The notes below the pieces were generated by a model. That model saw only the letters and a program-made list of their open reading frames with translations. It did not search any database and was not told the origin of the DNA. The translations under genes were made by a program, and so were the position numbers. From positions 1 to 64,000 of the forward strand of contig JAFAWY010000064.1 in the NCBI GenBank assembly GCA_019241525.1: a stretch of DNA of 64,000 nt, written 5' to 3'. The DNA is from Pseudonocardiales bacterium. GTDB taxonomy: Bacteria > Actinomycetota > Actinomycetes > Mycobacteriales > Pseudonocardiaceae. Below are positions 40,984 to 49,207 of this stretch, piece after piece; within the stretch, counting starts at the first letter, position 1; the number at the start of each line of letters is the position of its first letter.

Positions 40984-43485
40984 GTGAGCAACCAGCGACA
41001 CGACGGGCGCCGACACCCCATCCCGGGTGGCGGTCCCTGGACTTCGGGATCTCCGGGGCAGGACTGGCCACCTGAACTATTTCCCCAAGGCCGGTCAGAC
41101 CAGCCCCGATCCACTCATTCCCGAGCCCACGAACGGATAGTGACGCCGCTGATGGCGCTCGACGGGGAACCCGAGCTGCTCACCCACCCCACCCCGCCAG
41201 CCGCCCCGTCGGTACAGCCTGGCTGGCCCGGACCGGCATACAGCCCTGGCCGGAGGTACGGCGGTGGCTCCACCAGCTCTGGGGGAGGCGGCGGGGGATG
41301 GCCACCGCGCTGGCCGTCGCACTGGCCCCCACGGTTGCGCCGGCCGGCCAAGATCGTGCTAGGTGGCCTGCTGTTGTGCATGCTGCTGCCGGTGCTGGCA
41401 TTTTTCGCTGGCTGGATGTTCCTCAGCGTGCCTTCGCCGGCGGCGTTGACGGCAGAGCGCAAGCAGGTCACCTCGATCATGGCCAGCGACGGGACCACCG
41501 AGGTCGGCCGATACGTCCCGGAGGACGGCAACCGGGTTCCGGTCAGCCTGTCGCAGGTGCCCATGCGGGTGCAGAATGCCGTGCTGGCGGCAGAGGACCG
41601 CAGCTTCCGATCCAATCCCGGCTTCGACATCGTGGGCATCGCGCGGGCAACCTGGCGCCAGGCCAACGGTGGCAGTGGTGGTGGCTCCACGATCACCCAG
41701 CAATACATCAAGGTGGCCACCGGGCACGACGAGTACAGCATCTTCCGCAAGTTCCGGGAGATGATCCTCGCGGCCAAACTCACCAAGCAAGAATCCAAGG
41801 ACCGGATCCTCGAGGACTACCTCAACACGATCTATTTCGGCCGCGGTGCCTACGGCATCCAGGCTGCCAGCCAGGCCTACTTCCACAAGGATGTGCAGAA
41901 TCTGACAGTCTCGGAGGCAGCAGTGCTTGCCGCCGTGATCAGATCACCGTCCGTGCTGGACCCGGCCAAGAACCTGGCACAGGCGCAGGCCCGGTGGAAT
42001 TTCGTGCTCGACGGCATGGTGGAGCAGGGTTGGCTGTCTCCGGCAGATCGCAGCGTCGGGATGTACCCGCAGACCGTGCCGCCCAGCGCAGCTCCCGGCC
42101 AACCGACCGACGATCGGGCGCACATCATCGACCGGGTGATGGACGAGCTGGACAAACAGGGCGTCGGCCGCGCGCAACTGGCCGTCAACGGCGGCAAGAT
42201 CATCACCACTATCGATCCGCGGGCCCAGCAACTGGCCCGCGACGCCGTCCGAACTGAACTGCGGGGGCAGCCGGCCAACCTCCACTCGTCACTGGTCGCG
42301 ATCGATCCGCGCAGCGGAGCGGTGATCGCTTATTACGGTGGATCGGACGGCAATGGCTTCGATCTGGCCGGTGGCCCGGCGTGGAGCCCGGGCTCGTCGT
42401 TCAAACCGTTCACCATGCTGGCGGCGCTGGAACGCGACATCGGGATGAACTCGAAGTACGACGGGAGCTCCCCGGTGATCATCGACGGCCGTTCGTACGC
42501 GAACTCGGAAAGCAAGAATTACCCCCAGCTGACGTTGAAAGACGCGATGACCAAGTCGGTCAACACCGCCTTCGTTCGGCTGGCCCAGGACGTCGGACCG
42601 CAAGCGATCCGGGACGCCGCGATCCAGGCAGGGATCCCGGAACAGATCAACGGCAAGCGCGCGATGTCCGAATCGGATACCGGAGCCCCCGGAGTCGGCA
42701 TCACCCTGGGCCAGTACCCGGTGCACACGTTCGATATGGCCAGCGCTTACGCGACCTTCGCCGCCGACGGGATGCGGCATGAACCGTTCTTTGTTCGCCA
42801 GTACACCAGCTCCCGGGGCACTGTCGAGTACCAGCACCTCGATAAGCCACGGCAGGCTTTCGACCAGGTCGACGTCGACCGCAACAGCCAGCTGGCCCGC
42901 AACGTCACCGCCACGCTGTCCGATGTCGCCCGCAGCTCGCAGATCCCGCTGACCGGTGGCCGGCAGGTGGCCGCCAAGACCGGTACCCAGCAGCGTGGTG
43001 AGACCACCAACAACTCCGCGGCCTGGACCGTCGGCTATACCCCGTCGATCTCCACTGCGGTCTGGGTTGGTGATCCGGCCAACACGGCGATCAAGACTGC
43101 CAACGGTGCCGATATCTTTGGCCGGGGAGTTCCGGGTTTGATCTGGCAGCGGTTCATGAATTCCTATCTGATGGGTACGCCGCTGGAAACCTTCCCACCG
43201 TTTAAGTTGATCGGTCCCGCGCCGCCACCGGTCGAGGAGCCTAAGCCGGCGCCGACGCGGGCCAAGCCGCGCGATGTCGCGCCGACGACTGCGCCGGATC
43301 CCAACGCCGAGGACTTCGTCCCGGTTCCGGTGGTGCCGACGGAAAAGCCAACCAGGACCACCAGACCGCAACGCAATTGCTTCCCGTTCTGCGATGGCGC
43401 CGCACCCGGTGATGACAATGCCGGATTCGGTAATGACAACGGGGGCGGGACAGATGACAACCAGGGCCGTCCGCGGCATTACTAA
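40984..43485 (+). CDS. bifunctional penicillin-binding protein (transglycosylase/transpeptidase)
   Basis: AVLAAEDRSFRSNPGFDIVGIARATWRQ, GSTITQQYIKVATG (GT51), GPAWSPGSSFKPFTMLAALE (SxxK), AAKTGTQQRGETTNNSAAW (KTG). Confidence 0.96.
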   Translation: MSNQRHDGRRHPIPGGGPWTSGSPGQDWPPELFPQGRSDQPRSTHSRAHERIVTPLMALDGEPELLTHPTPPAAPSVQPGWPGPAYSPGRRYGGGSTSSGGGGGGWPPRWPSHWPPRLRRPAKIVLGGLLLCMLLPVLAFFAGWMFLSVPSPAALTAERKQVTSIMASDGTTEVGRYVPEDGNRVPVSLSQVPMRVQNAVLAAEDRSFRSNPGFDIVGIARATWRQANGGSGGGSTITQQYIKVATGHDEYSIFRKFREMILAAKLTKQESKDRILEDYLNTIYFGRGAYGIQAASQAYFHKDVQNLTVSEAAVLAAVIRSPSVLDPAKNLAQAQARWNFVLDGMVEQGWLSPADRSVGMYPQTVPPSAAPGQPTDDRAHIIDRVMDELDKQGVGRAQLAVNGGKIITTIDPRAQQLARDAVRTELRGQPANLHSSLVAIDPRSGAVIAYYGGSDGNGFDLAGGPAWSPGSSFKPFTMLAALERDIGMNSKYDGSSPVIIDGRSYANSESKNYPQLTLKDAMTKSVNTAFVRLAQDVGPQAIRDAAIQAGIPEQINGKRAMSESDTGAPGVGITLGQYPVHTFDMASAYATFAADGMRHEPFFVRQYTSSRGTVEYQHLDKPRQAFDQVDVDRNSQLARNVTATLSDVARSSQIPLTGGRQVAAKTGTQQRGETTNNSAAWTVGYTPSISTAVWVGDPANTAIKTANGADIFGRGVPGLIWQRFMNSYLMGTPLETFPPFKLIGPAPPPVEEPKPAPTRAKPRDVAPTTAPDPNAEDFVPVPVVPTEKPTRTTRPQRNCFPFCDGAAPGDDNAGFGNDNGGGTDDNQGRPRHY

Positions 43486-43499
43486 CACCTGCTCGTCAC

Positions 43500-45149
43500 G
43501 TGACCATCCGAGCCCCGATCGCCGGCGACTTACCTGACTCGTCTGGTTCCTTCGCTGGTCGCGTCGATCGAGGCTCCCTGACGGCCATCGGACCGCGCGC
43601 CACCCTTGCTGTCCCTGTTGTCCCCGGTATGCAGACATATCGGGGAGGCGAGGGGGAGCCTGATGTGCAGGCCGGGTCAGCGGGGCAACGTGTGGTGCCC
43701 AGCTGGGCCGATCCGCTGCCGGCCCGCGCCAGCCGGATCGTCGGTGGCCCGCTGGGTCGCCACGCCGTCGTCGGCCGGCACTGGTTCTGGACCCCGCTTC
43801 GGGTGGTGCTGCTGTTCGCGACGATCACCTTGGCGTTGGGTTGGCTGGTCAAGGCTCCGTGCGCGCAGACCTACCGGGACAGCGCCGGTGCGCTCCAGGT
43901 GGACTGGCGGGACTGGCGCCAGTACAAGGCGATGTGCTACTCGGACACCATCCCGCTCTACACCGCCGAGCGGTTGGATCAACGCGGGCTGGCCGGGTTC
44001 CCCTACGCCGCCTCATGGGTCGAGCACCGAGGTGAACCCGATCAGCAGGTGCGGTACATGGAATATCCGGTGCTCACCGGCATGTACCAGTGGGTGGCGG
44101 CCAAGCTCGCACAGAGTTGGATAGCGATCAGTCGCAGTGGTTGGCTGCCCACCTCCGCCCCGGCCATCGTGTATTTCCACATCAGCGCGTTAGGTCTGAG
44201 CTTTGCCTGGCTGGTGACGGTATGGGCGCTGGTCAAGCTGTCCCCACGACGCCCCTGGGACGCCGCGCTGGCCGCATTGTCACCCCTGGTGATCGTGCAC
44301 GCGTTCACCAACTTCGATGTGTTGGCTACCGCGCTGGCCACCACGGGATTGCTGGCGTGGGCGCGGCGACGTCCGGTGCTTGCCGGCGTGCTGCTGGGAT
44401 GGGGCGCCGCCACCAAGGCCTACCCGGCATTGCTGCTGCTCCCGATCGTGCTGGTGGCGCTGCGTGCTGGGCGGCTACGGGCCGGATTGACCGCGGTTGC
44501 CGCGGCGGCAGTGTCCTGGTCCGTGGTCAACCTGCCGATCGCGTTGCTGTTCCCGCCCGGATGGGCGGAGTTCTTCCGGCTCAACAGCCGGCGCGGCGCC
44601 GACCCAGACACCCTGTACACCGTGCTGTCCGTGTTCACCGGCTGGCCTGGTTTTGCCCAGGTACGCACGCTGAACCTGGTCAGCGCAGCCCTGTTCGTGC
44701 TGGCCTGTGCAGCGATCATCTGGGTGGCTCTGACGGCGCCGCGTCCCCCTCGGCTGGCTGCGCTGTGCTTCCTGGTGGTGGCTGCGTTTCTGCTGGTGAA
44801 CAAGGTGTGGAGCCCGCAGTACTCGTTGTGGCTGGTCCCGCTGGCGGCGCTGGCGATACCGCGGTGGAAACCGGTGCTGGCTTGGATGGCAATCGATGCC
44901 CTGCTGTGGGTTCCGCGGATGGCCTACTACCTGACCCCCGCGCATAAGGGCCTGCCCATCGAGCCGTTCCTGGGTGCCGTCGTTGTCCGTGACGCCGCCG
45001 TCGTCGCACTCGCTGCCCTCATCCTGCACAGCATCTACCGCCCCCCAACCGGCCCTGACCCGGATATGCAGACATACCGGGATAAAACCCAGCCCGCTAA
45101 CCCGGATATGTCTCCCTATCAGCGTCGATATTGCGGTTACGCCAGTTGA
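43500..45149 (+). CDS. GT87-family / DUF2029 polytopic glycosyltransferase
   Basis: Polytopic; LGWGAATKAYPALLLLPIVLVALRAGR, VNKVWSPQYSLWLVPLAALAIPRWKP. N-terminal start unclear; both termini contain a family-2 palindrome. Confidence 0.85.
   Translation: MTIRAPIAGDLPDSSGSFAGRVDRGSLTAIGPRATLAVPVVPGMQTYRGGEGEPDVQAGSAGQRVVPSWADPLPARASRIVGGPLGRHAVVGRHWFWTPLRVVLLFATITLALGWLVKAPCAQTYRDSAGALQVDWRDWRQYKAMCYSDTIPLYTAERLDQRGLAGFPYAASWVEHRGEPDQQVRYMEYPVLTGMYQWVAAKLAQSWIAISRSGWLPTSAPAIVYFHISALGLSFAWLVTVWALVKLSPRRPWDAALAALSPLVIVHAFTNFDVLATALATTGLLAWARRRPVLAGVLLGWGAATKAYPALLLLPIVLVALRAGRLRAGLTAVAAAAVSWSVVNLPIALLFPPGWAEFFRLNSRRGADPDTLYTVLSVFTGWPGFAQVRTLNLVSAALFVLACAAIIWVALTAPRPPRLAALCFLVVAAFLLVNKVWSPQYSLWLVPLAALAIPRWKPVLAWMAIDALLWVPRMAYYLTPAHKGLPIEPFLGAVVVRDAAVVALAALILHSIYRPPTGPDPDMQTYRDKTQPANPDMSPYQRRYCGYAS
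43622..43645. repeat. palindromic element (family 2) near the GT87 5' end
   Basis: CCCCGGTATG CAGA CATATCGGGG. Confidence 0.8.
45059..45120. repeat. palindromic element (family 2) plus half copy at the GT87 3' end
   Basis: CCCGGATATGCAGACATACCGGG ... CCCGGATATGTCTCCCTAT. Confidence 0.8.
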
Positions 45150-45904
45150 GCGCGTAGCCAGGCGATGTCGTCGGCTTGGGTGGCCGGGTCGGTTTCGAGG
45201 ATGACGGGGGCATTGGCCGCTGCGCAGACTGCCACCAGCTGCTCGGGATCGATGGTGCCCTCGCGCAGCGGTGCGTGGCGGTCCCGTGCCGAGCCGAACT
45301 CGTCGCGGGAGTTGTTGCAGTGCACCAGATCAATCCGGCCGGTGATAGCCATGATCCGATCAACGGCATCGGACAGGTCTTCTCCGGCGGCGAATGCGTG
45401 GCAGGTGTCCAGGCAGAAGCCGACGTCGTAGCCACCGATTGCATCCCACAACCGCGCCAGCGAATCAAAGCGCCGAGCCATCGCGTTGTCGCCGCCGGCG
45501 GTGTTCTCCACCAGAATCTGGGTGGCGAAACCACCTTCCGCAGACTGCCGGTCGAACATCTTGCGCCAATTTTCAACCCCCTGCGCGGGATCCTCGTTCT
45601 TGGCGAGATGCCCACCGTGGACTACCAGACCACGTGCGCCGATCTCCGCAGCGGCGGTCGCATGCTGGATGACGAGCTTGCGAGAGGGAATTCGGATGCG
45701 GTTGTTCAACGACGCCACATTGAGCACATACGGTGAGTGGATGTAGACCGCCAGATCGGCGGCGAGTAGTTGCGCCGCTTGTGGATGGGGTTGCGGAGCG
45801 CGCCAATTCTGCGGATCGGAGAGGAAAAACTGCACCGCTGCAGCATTGCGCTGAGTAGCCGCGGTCACCGGGTCGTTGTCGCTGACGTGGGCACCGATTC
45901 GCAT
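45137..45904 (-). CDS. nfo: deoxyribonuclease IV (endonuclease IV family)
   Basis: MRIGAHVSDNDPV, YIHSPYVLNVAS, LVENTAGGDNAMARRFDSLARL, GFCLDTCHAFAAGEDL, LVHCNNSRDEFGSARDRHAPL. Confidence 0.95.
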   Translation of the reverse strand: MRIGAHVSDNDPVTAATQRNAAAVQFFLSDPQNWRAPQPHPQAAQLLAADLAVYIHSPYVLNVASLNNRIRIPSRKLVIQHATAAAEIGARGLVVHGGHLAKNEDPAQGVENWRKMFDRQSAEGGFATQILVENTAGGDNAMARRFDSLARLWDAIGGYDVGFCLDTCHAFAAGEDLSDAVDRIMAITGRIDLVHCNNSRDEFGSARDRHAPLREGTIDPEQLVAVCAAANAPVILETDPATQADDIAWLRAQLA

Positions 45905-46072
45905 ATCTATAGCCTAGAGGTGTCGCTTGAGGGCAATCGGCGTACCCGTAGCGTACACAGCGAGTGCATAGAGTAACCACGATGTGCTGAAAGTAGTGGT
46001 TATCGTCACAGAGAGCCTCTATTGTCGTTACTCTAAAGACACAGTCAGGCACACAGCGACACGGAGGCACCT

Positions 46073-46975
46073 ATGGGTACAGGGGCGAGGGTGACCACGG
46101 TTGCGGGGGCAGCCACGTTACTGTGCGCTGCTAGCGCATTTGCAGGGGGCCTCGCGGCCTTTGCTGCACCCTCTACCGTTTCCACCCCCCCACCTGTTCT
46201 CGCATCAGCACCTATGCCCATGCTGGTGGGCAGTTGTGGGGACACGGTACGTGGCGAACCTGGACAGCGAGTGGGCGTCCGGCTAGCCGATCTACGAGTG
46301 GCCGATGTGGGCGAGGTACCCGCCAGCGGGTCTCGCACCTACGACGCCACGCCAGCGTTGCGCAAGATGATGGGACCGATGGCTCCGGCATGCAAACTGA
46401 CCGCAGAGCCGTTGCCCGTCGCCAGTCCGGTTGACAAGATTATTTCGCCCGCTGTCGCGCCGCTGAAGGGCGCGCTGGGCCAGGTTCCGGTAATCGGCCA
46501 GCAGGTAGCGCCGGCACCGGCCGCGCCGCCAGCTGCGGCGCAGGCACAGCCCGGGGCGCAGCCCGGGCCAGCAGCGGCGCCGCCGCCTGCTCTGACCGCA
46601 CCGGCCCCGGGGCCGTTCTTCGGTCCCACGATGCCCACTGACTTCCCGTTCACGCTGGGCGCTTTCAACAGCGGCATGCCCCATTTCAACTACGCCGATC
46701 TGCTCGCGATTAGCCGTCCCGGCGCTGGGGGTATCGGGAAGCTGTCTGCCGGTGTGTTGACCGCTGATCTATTCGGCACTCCGTCAGTGAGCAATGGCAG
46801 TACGGGTCTGGGCAAGCAAAGTGCCGCTGCCAACGATGTCGCCGCCGCTGGTCGGGCGTCTGCGTTGCCGGCAAGCGGTGTGGAGCGCATTGCTCTGCCG
46901 ATCTTTGTGGCAGTACTGATGCTGGCCAGTGTGACCGCCGCTTTGCTGCGGAGCTGGGTTCTCGGGCGGCGATAG
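46073..46975 (+). CDS. secreted Pro/Ala-rich protein with N-terminal signal and C-terminal TM, function unknown
   Basis: VTTVAGAATLLCAASAFAGGLAAFAAPSTVS signal; C-terminal IALPIFVAVLMLASVTAALLRSWVLGRR. Confidence 0.8.
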   Translation: MGTGARVTTVAGAATLLCAASAFAGGLAAFAAPSTVSTPPPVLASAPMPMLVGSCGDTVRGEPGQRVGVRLADLRVADVGEVPASGSRTYDATPALRKMMGPMAPACKLTAEPLPVASPVDKIISPAVAPLKGALGQVPVIGQQVAPAPAAPPAAAQAQPGAQPGPAAAPPPALTAPAPGPFFGPTMPTDFPFTLGAFNSGMPHFNYADLLAISRPGAGGIGKLSAGVLTADLFGTPSVSNGSTGLGKQSAAANDVAAAGRASALPASGVERIALPIFVAVLMLASVTAALLRSWVLGRR

Positions 46976-47014
46976 GCCCCTTGAGCTACTAAGCTCGGTC
47001 GACGGCGGATTCTC

Positions 47015-47048
47015 AGACCGCCCCGCGATTGTTGTCGCGGGGCGGTCT
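47015..47048. terminator. strong hairpin between the secreted protein gene and rpsF
   Basis: Perfect 14-bp arms AGACCGCCCCGCGA - loop - TCGCGGGGCGGTCT. Confidence 0.85.
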
Positions 47049-47180
47049 GTTGCTATCCTGCTGCCCGTCGCCGCGCGGCTGTGTGCGGTGACGGTTAGAT
47101 CGCCGGCTGGTCGTTGGCGGGCCGGCTCCTCCTGCCACGGAGAGTCCGTGGCCGAATAGTCCACAGGAGGTCAGTGTTTT

Positions 47181-47477
47181 ATGCGTCGCTACGAGATGAT
47201 GGTGATCCTCGATCCCCAACTTGATGAACGCACTGTGGCGCCCTCGCTGGACCAGTATCTCAGCGTGGTGAAGACGCAGGGCGGCAGGATCGAGAAGGTT
47301 GACGTCTGGGGCAAGCGCCGGCTGTCCTATGAAATCAACAAGCACACCGAGGGCATCTATGCGGTACTCGACATGTCGTGTACCCCCGCCGTGGTAGCTG
47401 AGCTCGACCGACAACTATCGCTGAGCGAGTCGGTGTTGCGCACCAAGGTGTTGCGACGGGACGCGAGAAAGGGCTGA
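47181..47477 (+). CDS. rpsF: 30S ribosomal protein S6
   Basis: [64 protein letters not shown]. Confidence 0.98.
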   Translation: MRRYEMMVILDPQLDERTVAPSLDQYLSVVKTQGGRIEKVDVWGKRRLSYEINKHTEGIYAVLDMSCTPAVVAELDRQLSLSESVLRTKVLRRDARKG

Positions 47478-47478
47478 C

Positions 47479-47967
47479 GTGGCGGGCGAAACCGTTATCA
47501 CGGTAATCGGAAACCTGACGGCTGACCCGGAGCTGCGGTTTACCCCTTCCGGTGCAGCGGTAGCCAACTTCACGGTGGCCTCCACACCGCGCACTTTCGA
47601 TCGCCAAACCGGCGAGTGGAAGGACGGCGAGGCGCTGTTCTTGCGGTGCAATATCTGGCGGCAAGCTGCGGAGAACACCGCTGAGTCGCTGACCCGGGGT
47701 ATGCGAGTCATCGTCAGCGGACGGTTGCGGCAACGCTCGTTCGAAACCCGAGAGGGCGAGAAGCGTACCGTGATGGAGATGGAGGTCGACGAAGTCGGCC
47801 CGTCGTTGCGTTATGCCACCGCGAAGGTGAATCGCGCTACCCGGCAGGGCAGTTCGTCGGGCGGCTACGGCGCCTCAGGTGGAGCTGCCGATGACCCGTG
47901 GAGTTCGGCACCTCAGGCTGGGTCCGGCAACGGAGCCGGTGGGTACGACGACGAGCCACCGTTTTAG
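47479..47967 (+). CDS. ssb: single-stranded DNA-binding protein
   Basis: [69 protein letters not shown]; acidic tail DDEPPF. Confidence 0.98.
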   Translation: MAGETVITVIGNLTADPELRFTPSGAAVANFTVASTPRTFDRQTGEWKDGEALFLRCNIWRQAAENTAESLTRGMRVIVSGRLRQRSFETREGEKRTVMEMEVDEVGPSLRYATAKVNRATRQGSSSGGYGASGGAADDPWSSAPQAGSGNGAGGYDDEPPF

Positions 47968-48039
47968 GTCTTCGTCACGTCGGTAGCTGTGTCAGCATTG
48001 TTTAAGACCATCTCGTAGCACCGTAGGAGCAGTTGAGTT

Positions 48040-48276
48040 ATGGCCAAGCCGCCAGTACGCAAGCCGAAGAAGAAGATTTGTGTCTTCTGCAAGGACAAGG
48101 GCGTCTACATCGATTACAAGGACACCGGCCTGCTGCGCAAGTACATCTCCGATCGCGGCAAGATCCGGGCTCGCCGAGTCACCGGCAACTGTAGTCAGCA
48201 CCAGCGTGATGTCGCGATCGCCGTGAAGAACGCTCGCGAAGTCGCGTTGCTGCCATATACCTCGACCGCACGTTGA
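48040..48276 (+). CDS. rpsR: 30S ribosomal protein S18
   Basis: [64 protein letters not shown]. Confidence 0.98.
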   Translation: MAKPPVRKPKKKICVFCKDKGVYIDYKDTGLLRKYISDRGKIRARRVTGNCSQHQRDVAIAVKNAREVALLPYTSTAR

Positions 48277-48297
48277 TCACGAGGAGGAGGAGATCAC

Positions 48298-48753
48298 GTG
48301 AAGATCATTCTCACTGCTGACGTCCCCCAACTCGGCGGACCCGGCGATCTCGTGCAGGTCAAGGACGGCTACGCACGCAACTACCTGCTGCCCCGGCACC
48401 TGGCCATCGTGGCGACCAAGGGTGCGGAGAAGCAGGTGGCCACCATCCGGCGGGCACAGCAGGCAAGGCAGATCCGGGATCTCGACCACGCTCGGGAAGT
48501 CGCCGGCTCGCTGTCGGGACTCGGGACCGTGACGGTGACCGCGAAGGCCGCGCGATCCGGCGGCAAGCTTTTCGGCTCGATCACCGCGGCCGATGTGGTG
48601 GATGCGGTGCGTGCTGCGGGTGGTCCCCCGCTGGACAAGCGCGCCGTCGACCTCGGTGGGCATATCAAGTCGGCTGGCACCTACCAGGCCACCGTCCGGC
48701 TCCACCCCGACGTCTCGGTCACCGTCCCCCTGAAGGTCACCACCGCCGACTGA
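48298..48753 (+). CDS. rplI: 50S ribosomal protein L9
   Basis: MKIILTADVPQLGGPGDLVQVKDGYARNYLLPRHLAIVATKGAEKQ. Confidence 0.98.
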   Translation: MKIILTADVPQLGGPGDLVQVKDGYARNYLLPRHLAIVATKGAEKQVATIRRAQQARQIRDLDHAREVAGSLSGLGTVTVTAKAARSGGKLFGSITAADVVDAVRAAGGPPLDKRAVDLGGHIKSAGTYQATVRLHPDVSVTVPLKVTTAD

Positions 48754-48768
48754 GCCCACGGCTCCTCG

Positions 48769-48838
48769 AAAAACCGCAGTCTGGATCCAGACTGCGGTTT
48801 TTTGTGCCTCAAAACAGCAGTCTGCATCCAGACTGTGG
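48769..48838. repeat. bipartite palindromic element (family 1, copy B) after rplI; first unit is a terminator-like 34-bp palindrome
   Basis: AAAAACCGCAGTCTGGATCCAGACTGCGGTTTTT then ACAGCAGTCTGCATCCAGACTG. Confidence 0.9.
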
Positions 48839-48903
48839 TCGTGGGTACCGACACGCCAGGGCAGAGTGCTTAATACGGACACGCCGCGCGGCGGCAGAAA
48901 AAC

Positions 48904-49044
48904 TTGTCCACAGCGGCACCTGGGCATCTGACCAGGGGTAATCGCACAATGTTGGCGAGCTTTCCCCAGACTGTCCCCAATGAGGTGCCCCGGCATGGGC
49001 AGCGGTGGACAAGCGGTCCGGAAGGCGTCCCCAGGCTGTCCCCA
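48904..49044. promoter_or_regulatory. DnaA-box-like cluster upstream of dnaB
   Basis: TTGTCCACA (48904-48912), CTGTCCCCA (48971-48979), GGTGGACAA (49004-49012), CTGTCCCCA (49036-49044). Confidence 0.5.
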
Positions 49045-49207
49045 GACAGCATCCCCACCGGTTTGCTCAACGCGCGAGACCGCCCCTAGCCTCCCTCGAC
49101 ACCCGAAGGAACGGTTACGCAACCGGTTCGAGCCGACACTGTCAGTGTCATCGGGTAGAACAAGCGTTCGAGGCAACGTTGGGGAGTCGGCGAAGGGGGA
49201 CGCAGGG

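Noticed and set aside
42289-43638. 449-aa minus-strand ORF
   Set aside because: Antisense to the PBP gene.
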